DNA of 64,000 bases from Fusibacter ferrireducens (GTDB lineage Bacteria; Bacillota; Clostridia; Peptostreptococcales; Acidaminobacteraceae). The translations under genes were made by a program, and so were the position numbers. Under the pieces are notes generated by a model. That model saw only the letters and a list, made by a program, of their open reading frames with translations, had not been told where the DNA came from and ran no database searches. The stretch covers positions 1-64,000 of the forward strand of contig NZ_JADKNH010000016.1 in assembly GCF_015352425.1 (NCBI RefSeq). The letters run 5' to 3'. Positions 1 through 11,382 of this stretch are shown here, in pieces (within the stretch, counting starts at the first letter, position 1; every line of letters starts with the position of its first letter).

Positions 1-60
1 TCAAAGAATTGCGTGTTTTAATTCATTTGCGCTATTCAATTTTCAAGGTCCTGTGTTGTC
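1..60 (-). other. rRNA operon leader (gene lies beyond the left edge)
   Basis: Read on the minus strand, this stretch contains the CTTGAAAATTGAATAG-type sequence found just ahead of rRNA genes in Bacillota, and it ends in AATTCTTTGA, which commonly abuts the 5' end of 16S rRNA. A consensus promoter pointing the same way lies upstream (213-241). I infer that an rRNA operon, probably starting with 16S, runs leftwards out of the window. No mature rRNA sequence is included, so the identity rests on the leader alone. Confidence 0.6.
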
Positions 61-212
61 GCTCCATTGCTATTTCAACCATTAAGGCGTTCATCCAATG
101 TGCGACAGCTATATCAGTATATCAGTTATATCTTGCTAAGTCAACAACTTTTTTTAAGTTATTTTCTTTCGCTTGTTTTGCTCTTGTCGCTTCGCTGTGA
201 GGCAACTTGTTT

Positions 213-241
213 ATAATACTAAATATCCTTATTGCTGTCAA
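213..241 (-). promoter_or_regulatory. Probable rRNA operon promoter (sigma-A type)
   Basis: On the minus strand there is TTGACA (236-241), a 17-nt spacer and TATTAT (213-218). An A-rich tract upstream resembles an UP element. It faces the rRNA leader at the left edge. One mismatch to the full consensus fits a strong stable-RNA promoter. Confidence 0.75.
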
Positions 242-470
242 CTCTTTTTTTTAATTTTTCTTGATCTGAAAATCTATTCACTCAAAAAGAGGAACCTAAT
301 CCTTATACAAATTGATTGATATACTTTTTCTTCATATATATAACAAAAATATCTCCTCTATCGTTATTTAGAGTAATCTATAATTTAATCGTTTTTTTAT
401 CAGATTTCTCTATCCAAACTCTATTTATTTGCTTTGATATGGAATGAATTGTTTCTTAGTTCTTATTGCC

Positions 471-499
471 TTGACGCTTCTTTTCAATAATATTATAAT
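471..499 (+). promoter_or_regulatory. Probable trpS promoter
   Basis: TTGACG (471-476), a 17-nt spacer and TATAAT (494-499). It would give an AT-rich leader of about 180 nt before trpS. I looked there for T-box features and found none, so tRNA-Trp-dependent control is not supported. Apart from this promoter, the span 242-683 holds nothing recognisable. Confidence 0.6.
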
Positions 500-683
500 A
501 ACTCTAATAATAATTAGAAATAAGTATGATTGGATTATATAGATAATTGTTTTAATTGATAGTTGATTTTATCAAAATTCTTCTTACTTCAAATAACATT
601 TAAAAGTGTATTTTGATTTTATAATTTAACGTTCTTATTTTTTACGTTTATAAATCACTCATACTAATTTAGGAGGCCATTAA

Positions 684-1670
684 ATGAAGCGCGTATTTTC
701 AGGTGTACAACCCACAGGACAAATCCACTTAGGTAACTATATAACCATGAAAAATTTCGTAAGACAACAAGATGATAAAGATTGTATATACTGTGTTGTC
801 GATCTGCACTCAATTACTTTACCACAAGATCCAGAACAACTCAAAAAGAGCACTATTGAATTAGCTGCCCTCTATTTGGCTATTGGCCTTGATCCCAAAA
901 AAGTAACGCTTTTTATTCAATCTCAAGTTTCTGCTCATGCTGAATTAGCATGGATTTTAAATTGTTTCTCTTACATGGGAGAATTGAATAGAATGACACA
1001 ATTTAAAGATAAATCTGAAGGTAAAAAAGCGGTGACTACAGGCCTTTTCACTTATCCTTTATTGATGGCATCTGATATACTTCTATATGATACGAATTAT
1101 GTTCCTGTTGGCAATGATCAAAAACAACATCTTGAATTGACTAGAGATATTGCAATTCGTTTTAATAATAGATTTGGTGAAACATTCGTTGTGCCGGAGC
1201 CTATTATTGCAAAAGTAGAAGAAGGTGCACGCATTATGGCTTTCGATGATCCTACTCAGAAAATGAGCAAAAGTAATCCAAACGAACATTCTAAAATTAC
1301 TTTACTGGAATCTGCTGCTAAAGTTAAAAAGACAATTATGAAATCTACAACGGATAGTCATTCTGAAGTTAAATATGATTTTATTAATAAACCTGGTGTT
1401 AGTAATCTTTTGACCATCTATTCTCAATTTTCAGGCGAATCTATTCCCTCCATTGTATCTAAATACGAAGGTCAAGGTTATGGGGCTTTAAAGAAAGATT
1501 TAGTTGGAGTTGTCCAAAGTGAGCTGGACAAAGTTCAATCTGATTTTCAAAAGATTATTACCAGTGGAGATGTTTATGATGTATTGAAACAAGGTCGAGA
1601 ACGTGCCAATGCATTATCTACAGTAGTTCTTGATCGTGTTAAAAAACAAGTTGGCTTTGTAACCTTTTAA
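684..1670 (+). CDS. trpS: Tryptophan--tRNA ligase
   Basis: Class I aminoacyl-tRNA synthetase that charges tRNA-Trp with tryptophan using ATP, in the cytoplasm. The 328-residue length is normal for bacterial TrpRS. The HIGH-type signature is at residues 10-19 (PTGQIHLGNY) and the KMSKS signature is exact at 193-197. The start is supported by AGGAGG at 671-676. It is a single-gene unit with its own promoter and a strong terminator immediately downstream. It sits between an rRNA operon and the sigB module, apart from any trp biosynthesis genes. Confidence 0.97.
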   Translation: MKRVFSGVQPTGQIHLGNYITMKNFVRQQDDKDCIYCVVDLHSITLPQDPEQLKKSTIELAALYLAIGLDPKKVTLFIQSQVSAHAELAWILNCFSYMGELNRMTQFKDKSEGKKAVTTGLFTYPLLMASDILLYDTNYVPVGNDQKQHLELTRDIAIRFNNRFGETFVVPEPIIAKVEEGARIMAFDDPTQKMSKSNPNEHSKITLLESAAKVKKTIMKSTTDSHSEVKYDFINKPGVSNLLTIYSQFSGESIPSIVSKYEGQGYGALKKDLVGVVQSELDKVQSDFQKIITSGDVYDVLKQGRERANALSTVVLDRVKKQVGFVTF

Positions 1671-1692
1671 ATTTGAAATGACTTTATTTTAT

Positions 1693-1752
1693 AAAACAAC
1701 AGGCTTCAATCATTCTAGTAGACGATTGAAGCCTGTTGTTTTAATACTCTAT
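1693..1752 (+). terminator. Rho-independent terminator of trpS
   Basis: A perfect 19-bp stem (1693-1711 with 1724-1742) and a 12-nt loop, followed by a T-rich tail. It begins about 20 nt after the trpS stop codon. The span between here and 1941 shows nothing gene-like. Confidence 0.9.
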
Positions 1753-1941
1753 TCTTTTTTCTTACTTTTATTATATATTTTAAATTCATTAATTAAATTT
1801 ACAGTACCCTATTTTTGCGTGGCGATTCATTTCGTATTAAAGTATCCATATAAAATATCCTGAATCATTTTTTTCGATGGATACCTTTGAGAAAATTTTC
1901 GGCTCAACTTTAACGTACTATAGTATTTGTTGTTCAAATCA

Positions 1942-1965
1942 AAAAATAGGGAGCACCCTATTTTT
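1942..1965 (-). terminator. Terminator of the rsbV-rsbW-sigB operon
   Basis: A 10-bp perfect stem (1942-1951 with 1956-1965) and a 4-nt loop. Read on the minus strand it is followed by a run of T. It lies about 20 nt downstream of the sigB stop. Confidence 0.85.
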
Positions 1966-1986
1966 ATCCTATTCCAATATCATATT

Positions 1987-2790
1987 TTATATTTCATTTA
2001 ATTTAGAGAGTTCTTTTCTAAATTTTTTTATAATTTTCTTTTCCATTCTAGATACCGTCATCTGAGAAACATTTAATTCCTCTGCAACTTGAATTTGTGT
2101 CTTATTATCAAAAAAACGATCATTGACGATTTTGATTTCAACTTCATTTAGTTTTTTTAAACACATATTGATAAAATCTTTATTTTCAATTGTATCAAAA
2201 GTCTTATCATCTCTACCAATAATATCTTGAAGTTGTATATCCTTATCATCACCCGATGCATCATAAGTCACATCAAGTGATTTAGGCGTATAAACCTGAG
2301 ACGCTTCCATTGCTTCTATAACTTCTTCTTCAGATACATTTAGATACAGTGCAATATCACTCACTTTAGGAATACGTTGTAAATCCTGTTGCAATTTTGC
2401 TTTGGCCATATTGATCTTCTTAGATAGTTCTTGAATTCTCCTGGGCACTCTAACAGACCACCCTTTATCTCTAAAATATTTTTTGATTTCACCAATAATT
2501 GTCGGCGTAGCAAAACTAGAAAATTCAAATCCTTTATCAACATCAAATCGCTCTATCGCATAAATTAATCCAAGAGAGGCAACTTGATAAATATCTTCAT
2601 ACTCAATACCCTTGTTGATATATTTTTTGGCCAAAATTTCAGTGATATACATATGACGCTTTATGAGTTCGTTTCTTATTTCTAAATCTCTATCATCTCT
2701 AAACAGAATAAACAGATCTTTAGTCCCTATGCTTTTTAAATCCCTTTTTAAAGCAGAGTCATTTTCCTTCATAATATGCTTATTATTCAT
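1987..2790 (-). CDS. sigB: RNA polymerase sigma factor, SigB type
   Basis: Alternative sigma-70-family factor of the SigB/SigF/SigG group, expected to direct RNA polymerase to general stress or envelope genes. Region 2 carries FATPTIIGEIKKYFRDKGW followed by SVRVPRRIQEL, which matches SigB-type factors better than SigF. Region 4 near the C-terminus has a clear HTH (TQIQVAEELNVSQMTVSRMEKKI). An upstream in-frame ATG at 2796 is only 3 nt from the AGGGG site (2800-2804). The ATG at 2790, with a 9-nt gap, is the better start and gives 267 residues. It is the last gene of a three-gene operon with its anti-sigma and anti-anti-sigma factors, so its activity is expected to be set by partner switching. 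Confidence 0.9.
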   Translation of the reverse strand: MNNKHIMKENDSALKRDLKSIGTKDLFILFRDDRDLEIRNELIKRHMYITEILAKKYINKGIEYEDIYQVASLGLIYAIERFDVDKGFEFSSFATPTIIGEIKKYFRDKGWSVRVPRRIQELSKKINMAKAKLQQDLQRIPKVSDIALYLNVSEEEVIEAMEASQVYTPKSLDVTYDASGDDKDIQLQDIIGRDDKTFDTIENKDFINMCLKKLNEVEIKIVNDRFFDNKTQIQVAEELNVSQMTVSRMEKKIIKKFRKELSKLNEI

Positions 2791-2818
2791 GAACATCAGC
2801 CCCTAATCAAATAGTAGA

Positions 2819-3217
2819 TCACTCCACTATTTTACTCATTATTATTTTAGTTCCTAATCCTTCTTCTGTATCAATTTTAACCTCATCCATTAGTGCTTTA
2901 ATAATAAAAAGTCCCAATCCACTTTCTTGTGGATCCTCTAACATCGGTTCATGATAATTATTAAAATCAAAACCATTTCCAAAATCCTTAATTTCAATAG
3001 ACAATGTCTCATTATTTTGCCTAAACTCTAAATTATAAGTGTCTTTAGATCCGGAATGCAACACAGCATTGTTACAGGCTTCACCCACAGCCAATTTGAT
3101 ATCTTCAATAGCTTCTATATCAAATCCCATTTTATTTGCCACAAAAGACGCAGTCAAACGTGCGACGCTTACATACTCTGGCTTACTTGGTAAAGACAAA
3201 TTTACAGTATCATTCAT
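2819..3217 (-). CDS. rsbW: Anti-sigma factor serine kinase, RsbW type
   Basis: GHKL-fold protein kinase that should bind and hold SigB inactive and phosphorylate the RsbV partner. The ATP-site motifs are visible: an N-box (GEACNNAVLHS), a G1 box (IKDFGNGFDF) and a G2 box (ESGLGLFIIKALMDE). At 132 residues it is slightly shorter than typical RsbW. It lies between rsbV (22-nt gap) and sigB. The same fold occurs in SpoIIAB; the SigB-like sigma gene beside it favours RsbW. Confidence 0.88.
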   Translation of the reverse strand: MNDTVNLSLPSKPEYVSVARLTASFVANKMGFDIEAIEDIKLAVGEACNNAVLHSGSKDTYNLEFRQNNETLSIEIKDFGNGFDFNNYHEPMLEDPQESGLGLFIIKALMDEVKIDTEEGLGTKIIMSKIVE

Positions 3218-3239
3218 ACGACTTCTCCACCTTTTCTTT

Positions 3240-3557
3240 TTATTGACGAATAGAAAAAATCTTGTCTAAGCCTGTCAACGAAAATATTTTAAATATACTT
3301 GGCTTAAGTTTTTCAAAGTATACAGATTTATTGCCTATTTTGACATTTTTATAAAAACTAATCAAAACGCCTAATCCCGTACTATCAATGTAATCTAGGT
3401 TTTCACACTTAAAAATGAAATCAGCTTGTCTTTTTTCGTTGAGTTGAATCAGTTCTTCTTTAAGCATTGATTTAGAATTAATATCTACTTCTCCAATCAA
3501 TTCAACTTCCCAACTGTTGTTTCCATCATCGAAACTTGTGTTTAATCTTAAAGACAT
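3240..3557 (-). CDS. rsbV: Anti-anti-sigma factor, RsbV type (STAS domain)
   Basis: Single STAS-domain protein of 105 residues. Unphosphorylated RsbV binds RsbW and frees the sigma factor. The phosphorylation-site motif DYIDSTGLGVL is present, with Ser59 the expected acceptor. The start has a strong AGGGGG site on the minus strand. It is the first gene of the operon. No PP2C phosphatase (RsbU/RsbP type) that would reactivate it lies in this window, so the stress-sensing input must be encoded elsewhere. Confidence 0.88.
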   Translation of the reverse strand: MSLRLNTSFDDGNNSWEVELIGEVDINSKSMLKEELIQLNEKRQADFIFKCENLDYIDSTGLGVLISFYKNVKIGNKSVYFEKLKPSIFKIFSLTGLDKIFSIRQ

Positions 3558-3602
3558 TGAATAACCCCCTTAATATTGTCCATATTTATAAATTCTACTA
3601 CT

Positions 3603-3628
3603 ATTATACTATATTTCTGATTTTAAAC
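3603..3628 (-). promoter_or_regulatory. Possible promoter of the rsbV-rsbW-sigB operon
   Basis: On the minus strand there is GTTTAA (revcomp of 3623-3628), which equals the SigB -35 consensus, and 14 nt further TATAAT (3603-3608). The -10 is closer to sigma-A than to the SigB GGGTAT type. Autoregulation by SigB is possible but not shown. Confidence 0.35.
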
Positions 3629-3782
3629 CATCATTTGATTTTAAAGTATTAATATATATATACCATTTCATCAATTTTATTAATTTTTTTTAATAATTCT
3701 TTAGCCATTTTATATATCTTTTTTAATTATTTAAAGAGATAATATATCTAAATTGTTTTTTTTTAATCACAGGGGGACATAT

Positions 3783-5432
3783 ATGAAAAAAATTTATAAT
3801 TGGAAATTTATATTACTTGCAAGTTTTTTTATTTCGTTACTGCTTTTATCATCTGTTATTTATGCTGATTTTGTCGCGCTACCAAGTGAAAGTTGGTCTA
3901 AATATATCACATTATATCAATCTGAGGATACCGATCAAACTGAAAATTACTATGACGATATTTTTGATGTCATCACAAGTGAAAATCAAATTTTTCTAAC
4001 TTTTTGTGATTCTAAAAAGATTAATTTTGAAATGCTCAACTTGTCTGGTGAAATTCAGAAATCCTTTTCCTACAACTTAGATTATGATGTTAAAAAAATA
4101 AGTACTGCTTTAAACTCGGATTCGCTAAGTGTTTTAATTGCAGCAGAAAATACACTCAAGCTATACAAATTCAATTTAGATGACTTTTCGCTTTTGTCTT
4201 CATTTGAAATTGCGGATCAGTATGAACTTGTCAAATTAGATGGTCAAAAATTGGTCTATTACAATCAAAATAAATTTTTTTACTTTGACGGTTTAGAGTC
4301 ACATTTTATAAGCGAAAACTCAAAAACAGAGCAATTTGATTTTAAAATAGATCAAGATAAACTTTTCATCAATCTACTCGAATACGATTTGGGAACATAT
4401 TATTTTAGTTTCTACGAATATGATTTAATCACTCAAAAAATGGATTATCACAATAATATAGAAAAAATTGTTACCATTTCAGGGACTACTTCACTTGATG
4501 CAAATCTCTATATAAAGAATAATAAAATTTATAATTGCCTTGTTTTAAAAAATGCTAAATACGGTCAAAACTTTGAAGTCTATTTTATTCTCGATCAAGC
4601 ATCACTTCATGTACTTGAAAGTACAAATGCCTCAAACATGAGTTATGATCCCAATACACACTTCGTAGATTATAAAAATGAGGTTTACGTTGCCTATAAT
4701 GATAAAAGCTTCATTGGTAAGCAAGAGGTAGGATCTCAATATCAATCCTATACAAATATTTTTATGAGACCTGTTACTGAAAATCAACTCATTGATAATT
4801 CACCTTATAAAATATTAACAAAATCAAAGTATTATGCCCCTAATTTTAGATTTTTTACCCTAAATAATTATAATTATCTCATTACTAATGAAATAGACCA
4901 TCGACATAATACAATTTATTTATCAAGTGATCACCCTGATATTATATCCCAGAGTAAACATGTCAAATTTAGTGATTTGCTAGATATATTCTTTGGTGCA
5001 TTAACTTATATTCCAGCCTCTATAATGACTTCATGGACCGTTATTATAGGTTTACTTTTTCCAGTTGTCTTTATTATTATTCCCATTGCAATTGTAAAAA
5101 TGAGCTGGGTTGAAAGAAATCATATGAAAATGCTTTATTCTGCTGTGATCACTTATATACTTGCTAAAATTTATTACGTCTATTCCGATATTCACCTTTT
5201 ACATTTTAATAATAAAAATATTGGCATTCCACCGTTTCATTTGAGTTCACCTATATCAAGCATTCTTACTTTTGTTTTTACAACAGCCGTAAGTTTACTC
5301 TGCCTTAAACTCTTTATAAAAAATAAACCTCATACACATTTTATTGCATCCTTTTTCTTTTTCTTTTTATGTGAAATGATTCAATATATGCTCTATATCA
5401 CCACTTATGCAGTTATGTATATGAACCTTTAA
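3783..5432 (+). CDS. Membrane protein of unknown function with large extracytoplasmic domain
   Basis: Not recognised as a named family. It has 549 residues from the ATG preceded by AGGGGG (3771-3776); a longer reading from 3753 lacks a ribosome-binding site. An N-terminal hydrophobic segment (about residues 8-29) looks like a signal sequence or anchor. About 380 residues of short beta-strand-rich, Tyr/Asp/Asn-rich sequence follow, reminiscent of a beta-propeller. About four hydrophobic segments fill the last 150 residues. A shared terminator ends the transcript. The fold suggests surface sensing or anchoring, but no function can be assigned. Confidence 0.75.
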   Translation: MKKIYNWKFILLASFFISLLLLSSVIYADFVALPSESWSKYITLYQSEDTDQTENYYDDIFDVITSENQIFLTFCDSKKINFEMLNLSGEIQKSFSYNLDYDVKKISTALNSDSLSVLIAAENTLKLYKFNLDDFSLLSSFEIADQYELVKLDGQKLVYYNQNKFFYFDGLESHFISENSKTEQFDFKIDQDKLFINLLEYDLGTYYFSFYEYDLITQKMDYHNNIEKIVTISGTTSLDANLYIKNNKIYNCLVLKNAKYGQNFEVYFILDQASLHVLESTNASNMSYDPNTHFVDYKNEVYVAYNDKSFIGKQEVGSQYQSYTNIFMRPVTENQLIDNSPYKILTKSKYYAPNFRFFTLNNYNYLITNEIDHRHNTIYLSSDHPDIISQSKHVKFSDLLDIFFGALTYIPASIMTSWTVIIGLLFPVVFIIIPIAIVKMSWVERNHMKMLYSAVITYILAKIYYVYSDIHLLHFNNKNIGIPPFHLSSPISSILTFVFTTAVSLLCLKLFIKNKPHTHFIASFFFFFLCEMIQYMLYITTYAVMYMNL

Positions 5433-5447
5433 ACTTTTTAAAAATGG

Positions 5448-5497
5448 AAAAACACCTCATTAGTGTATGATGATACCCACTAATGAGGTGTTTTTTT
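5448..5497. terminator. Bidirectional terminator between the membrane-protein gene and gyrA
   Basis: A 15-bp stem (5451-5465 with 5478-5492) with A-rich and T-rich flanks on both sides. It can terminate the plus-strand gene ending at 5432 and the minus-strand gyrA transcript ending at 5520. Confidence 0.85.
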
Positions 5498-5519
5498 ATG
5501 CATTCTTATTGAGTGAGGT

Positions 5520-8069
5520 CTATACCTCTTCTGTTTGACTTTCAGTTTCATTAGAAACTTCATTTGCTTTTATATTTTCGTCAGTTGCTTCCAATTCAGT
5601 TTCATCAGAATCATCTTCTTTGATTAAGGCGATTGAAACCAAACTTGTTTCATCATTGACCTTCATCAAGCGAACACCTGATGTGATTCTACCTGTTACA
5701 GATATTTCGTCTACCTTAATTCTAATGAGGACACCATTGTCGTTAATGATCATTAAGTCATCTGAATCTTCAACAACTTTAGCACCGATAACACGACCCG
5801 TCTTGCTATTGATATTATAGGTTATAATACCTTTACCACCACGCGTTTGTTGTCTATACTCTGTCAATGGAGTTCTTTTACCATAGCCATTTTCAGAGAC
5901 AATCAATACTTTGCCATTTTCTGTAACAATGTCCATTTCAATAACATAGTCAGAGTCTGCAAGTTTTATAGCCCTTACACCTGTGGCAGTTCTACCCATT
6001 GGACGTACATCATTTTCACTGAATCTGATGGATTTACCATTGGCTGTAATGACGATCATCTCATTGTTACCATCTGTGCGTTTAACAGAGATAAGCTGAT
6101 CATCTTCATTTAGATTGATGGCAATTAGCCCTGTTTTACGCGATGTATCAAACTGATCCAGCGTTGTTTTCTTGATCACACCTTGTTTGGTACACAACGT
6201 CAAGTAACCATTCTCAAAATCCTTAATTGGAACGATTGCATTCACGCATTCTTCCGGTTCAAGAGGCAGTAAATTGACAATTGCCGTTCCCTTAGAAATT
6301 CTAGAACCATCGGGAATCCTATATGCCTTCATCCTATAAACTTTGCCAAAGTTAGTGAAGAACAACAAATAGTCATGCGTCGAAGTTGTAAAAATGTCGT
6401 TTACAAAATCTTCTTCTCTGGTTGATAATCCCGTCTTCCCTCTACCGCCTCTTTTTTGAGAGACATATTCTCCAGTAGAAACACGTTTGATATACCCTGC
6501 ATGCGTTAATGTTATAATGACTTCATCCTCTTCAATGAGATCTTCATAATCAATCTCATCAGGATTAATGCTGATTTCTGTTCTTCTCTCATCATTATAT
6601 TGCTTTTTAATGCGCATTAAATCTTCTTTTATGATATTCAATAAAAGTGGTTTATTTTCTAAAAGTGAGATTAAATACTCAATTGTTTTTAAAATTTCAT
6701 TGTATTCATTTTCAATTTTTTCACACTCGAGACCTTGTAACCTTCTCAATCTCATATCTACAATTGTCTTCGCCTGTATTTCTGATAGATCAAAACGTTC
6801 TATCAATTTCAGCTCAGCATCATTATAAGCACTTCTTATGATCCTAATCACTTCATCAATATTGTCAATGGCAATTCTAAGGCCTTCTAAAATATGAGCA
6901 CGATCTCTTGCCTTTTGGAGATCAAAAGCAACTCTTCTGGTTTCAACGTCAACTTGATGTTCAATATATACAGAAATTAACTCTCTTAAATTCATGACCT
7001 TTGGTTCGCCACCTACAAGTGCTAATAAAATAATGCTATACGACACTTGTAATTGTGAATGTTTGTAAAGTTGGTTGAGTATAATATTCGCATTAACATC
7101 CCTTCGAAGCTCAATAACAACACGAATTCCCTTACGGTTACTCTCATCTCTTAAATCTGTAATGCCTTCAACTCTTTTAGATTTTACGAGTTCGGCAATC
7201 CCCTCAATCATTTTAGATTTGTTGACTTGATAAGGAATTTCAGTAACAATTATACGCGTCTTACCATTTTTCATGTCTTCTATTTCAGCTTTTGACCTTA
7301 AAATGACACGCCCTCTACCTGTTCTATAGGCACGTTTAATGCCTTCAATGCCCATAATTTCTGCACCAGTTGGAAAATCAGGTCCTTTGACGCATTCCAT
7401 AAGATCATAGACATCTGTTTCAGGATCATCCATCATTCTTACAGCTGCATCTATAACTTCACCCAAATTATGTGGTGGAATAGAAGTCGCCATACCTACT
7501 GCAATACCATTTGAACCGTTCACTAAAAGATTTGGAAAACGACTCGGTAACACAGCAGGTTGCGTTTCAGTCTCATCAAAGTTAGGAACAAAATCAACTG
7601 TATTTTTTTCTATATCTCTCAATAATTCACCTGAAAGACGCGTCATTCTCGCTTCAGTATAACGCATGGCAGCAGCACCATCACCATCGATAGAACCAAA
7701 GTTTCCCTGTCCATCCACGAGTGGATATCTCATAGAGAAATCTTGTGCAAATCTGACCATTGCACCATAAATTGAAGAATCGCCATGCGGATGGTACTTA
7801 CCGATAACTTCTCCCACAATACGCGCAGATTTACGATGCGGTTTATCGTGTGTGAAATTGATTTCATTCATGGCATACAATATACGCCTATGAACGGGTT
7901 TTAAACCATCTCTTGCATCTGGTAAAGCTCTACTGACAATTACGCTCATCGCATAATCCATATATGATTTTTTCATTTCATCCATGATGTCTACGTGAAC
8001 AATCGTCTCAGATTCATTTATGCTTTCATTGATTTCATCATTGATGTCATCATTTTTAAAATCACTCAA
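5520..8069 (-). CDS. gyrA: DNA gyrase subunit A
   Basis: Breakage-reunion subunit of gyrase, which introduces negative supercoils ahead of forks. It has 849 residues. The catalytic tyrosine is Tyr137 in AAAMRYTE. The C-terminal pinwheel carries a GyrA-box-like QKRGGRG, and the tail is acidic. Translation starts at TTG, with AGGAGG overlapping the gyrB stop codon, 13 nt downstream of gyrB. In the quinolone pocket Ser98 matches E. coli Ser83, but the position matching Asp87 is Gly102 (codon GGT). It is the last gene of the dnaA-to-gyrA block. Confidence 0.97.
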   Translation of the reverse strand: MSDFKNDDINDEINESINESETIVHVDIMDEMKKSYMDYAMSVIVSRALPDARDGLKPVHRRILYAMNEINFTHDKPHRKSARIVGEVIGKYHPHGDSSIYGAMVRFAQDFSMRYPLVDGQGNFGSIDGDGAAAMRYTEARMTRLSGELLRDIEKNTVDFVPNFDETETQPAVLPSRFPNLLVNGSNGIAVGMATSIPPHNLGEVIDAAVRMMDDPETDVYDLMECVKGPDFPTGAEIMGIEGIKRAYRTGRGRVILRSKAEIEDMKNGKTRIIVTEIPYQVNKSKMIEGIAELVKSKRVEGITDLRDESNRKGIRVVIELRRDVNANIILNQLYKHSQLQVSYSIILLALVGGEPKVMNLRELISVYIEHQVDVETRRVAFDLQKARDRAHILEGLRIAIDNIDEVIRIIRSAYNDAELKLIERFDLSEIQAKTIVDMRLRRLQGLECEKIENEYNEILKTIEYLISLLENKPLLLNIIKEDLMRIKKQYNDERRTEISINPDEIDYEDLIEEDEVIITLTHAGYIKRVSTGEYVSQKRGGRGKTGLSTREEDFVNDIFTTSTHDYLLFFTNFGKVYRMKAYRIPDGSRISKGTAIVNLLPLEPEECVNAIVPIKDFENGYLTLCTKQGVIKKTTLDQFDTSRKTGLIAINLNEDDQLISVKRTDGNNEMIVITANGKSIRFSENDVRPMGRTATGVRAIKLADSDYVIEMDIVTENGKVLIVSENGYGKRTPLTEYRQQTRGGKGIITYNINSKTGRVIGAKVVEDSDDLMIINDNGVLIRIKVDEISVTGRITSGVRLMKVNDETSLVSIALIKEDDSDETELEATDENIKANEVSNETESQTEEV

Positions 8070-8082
8070 CTTCTATTTCCTC

Positions 8083-10005
<1,923 letters not shown>

Positions 10006-10008
10006 CTA

Positions 10009-11115
10009 CTAGCATTGAATACTTCCACCTTTTACTTTTATTAATTTGGAAGCATTTATATAATCATCTAATAGATTTTTTACATCTGTTGTTGTGATGA
10101 TCGTTTGAACATTTTTTAAAGTGTATATAAGATCTTTTTGACGTTTATGATCAAGCTCACTCATAACATCATCAAGCAATAAAATAGGATATTCTCCAAC
10201 TTCACTTTTAATGATTTCAATTTCAGAAAGCTTTAATGATAATGCCGCGGTCCTCTGTTGTCCCTGAGAACCAAAAGATTTGATATTGATACCATTGATC
10301 TTTATATCAATGTCATCTCTGTGTGGTCCAATTGAGGTAAATCCTCTTTTAATATCACTCTCTTGATTTTTTTTAAATCCCGCTATTAAGTCATCCTTTA
10401 TTGTATCATAATTTGTCAGGTTCTTAACAGAAGTTATATAACTAATTGATAAATTTTCTACATGATTGGTTATATTCCCATGAATTTCTCTACTGATCTC
10501 TCCAAGACGCTCTATAAAATGCATACGCTTCATAATAATCTTGGAACCTTTATCTGCTAATTGTTCATCCCATATCTCTAGAGTCTCTTTATGTTCTGGT
10601 TTATAGAAAATCTTTTTCAGCAATTCATTGCGTTGCATTAAAATACGATTGTATTCTATGATGTCAAGACAATAAATTTTACTGATATGAGATAGCTCTC
10701 TGTTGAGAAATTTTCGTCTCTCTCCTGGGCTCTCTTTTATGAGTTTCAAATCATCAGGATAAAAAAGAACCAAATTGATCGTTCCTAACAAATCTGAAAT
10801 TTTAGTAATGTTAACACCGTTAACTAAAAATTCTTTTCTATTCTTTTGATTAATTCTATATTCAATAATTTCTTGATATCCATTATCATGCTCTATATCA
10901 ATTTTTACAGAAGTAATCTCCTCATTAAAATTGACGAGATCAGAATCTTTTGTCGTTCTAAAAGATTTGCCAAATCCACATACGTATAGCGCTTCAAGTA
11001 AGTTTGTCTTGCCTTGAGCATTGTCCCCTACAATGATATTGAGGTGTTCGTCAAACCCTAAATGAACATAGTTGTAATTTCTGAAATTTTTAAGCGCAAT
11101 GGATTTAATTTTCAA
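10009..11115 (-). CDS. recF: DNA replication and repair protein RecF
   Basis: SMC/ABC-type ATPase that loads RecA at single-strand gaps with RecO and RecR (recR is at 36529 here). It has 368 residues. Walker A is at residues 30-37 (GDNAQGKT), the family motif SPGERRKFLNREL is present, and Walker B/D-loop is LLLDDVMSELD. The start codon is TTG with a GAGGT site. It follows yaaA by 10 nt in the conserved dnaN-yaaA-recF-gyrB order. Confidence 0.96.
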   Translation of the reverse strand: MKIKSIALKNFRNYNYVHLGFDEHLNIIVGDNAQGKTNLLEALYVCGFGKSFRTTKDSDLVNFNEEITSVKIDIEHDNGYQEIIEYRINQKNRKEFLVNGVNITKISDLLGTINLVLFYPDDLKLIKESPGERRKFLNRELSHISKIYCLDIIEYNRILMQRNELLKKIFYKPEHKETLEIWDEQLADKGSKIIMKRMHFIERLGEISREIHGNITNHVENLSISYITSVKNLTNYDTIKDDLIAGFKKNQESDIKRGFTSIGPHRDDIDIKINGINIKSFGSQGQQRTAALSLKLSEIEIIKSEVGEYPILLLDDVMSELDHKRQKDLIYTLKNVQTIITTTDVKNLLDDYINASKLIKVKGGSIQC

Positions 11116-11125
11116 TAGCGTACCT

Positions 11126-11371
11126 CTACTTCTTTTTAATGACCTTTAGCTCATATTTTTCTTGAACGATACCTGATTCATCAGGTATGGCCACTTCGAT
11201 TTCATCGAGATCATGGATTTTTTTGCCACGCAAAGTACAAATTTCGTGGTTTACTTTCACAAAACCTTCTTGAATTAACAACTTTGAAATACCGCCTGAA
11301 TTTACGATCTCTGCATATTTAAGCAATTGATCAAGCTTAATATAATCTGTTTCAATTTCTATTTTTTTCAT
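11126..11371 (-). CDS. yaaA: S4-domain RNA-binding protein YaaA
   Basis: Small 81-residue protein with one S4 RNA-binding domain (IKLDQLLKYAEIVNSGG, then LIQEGFVKVNHE). It lies between dnaN and recF, as in Bacillus. The family is linked to ribosome assembly, but its substrate is not clear from sequence. The gaps are 11 nt to dnaN and 10 nt to recF, so it is co-transcribed. Confidence 0.9.
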   Translation of the reverse strand: MKKIEIETDYIKLDQLLKYAEIVNSGGISKLLIQEGFVKVNHEICTLRGKKIHDLDEIEVAIPDESGIVQEKYELKVIKKK

Positions 11372-11382
11372 TTAAGCACCCC

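Noticed and set aside
9-200. 63-codon open frame at the left edge
   Set aside because: It lies over the rRNA leader on the opposite strand, has no ribosome-binding site, and is a kind of false frame common beside rRNA operons.
500-683. Possible T-box riboswitch upstream of trpS
   Set aside because: The leader is AT-rich with no T-box core sequence, no specifier stem and no terminator/antiterminator pair.
1987-2790. Reading the sigma gene as sporulation sigF (with spoIIAB and spoIIAA)
   Set aside because: The region 2 motif FATPTIIGEIKKYFRDKGW and the SVRVPRRIQEL segment fit SigB-type factors. The gene order is shared by both systems, so sequence decides.
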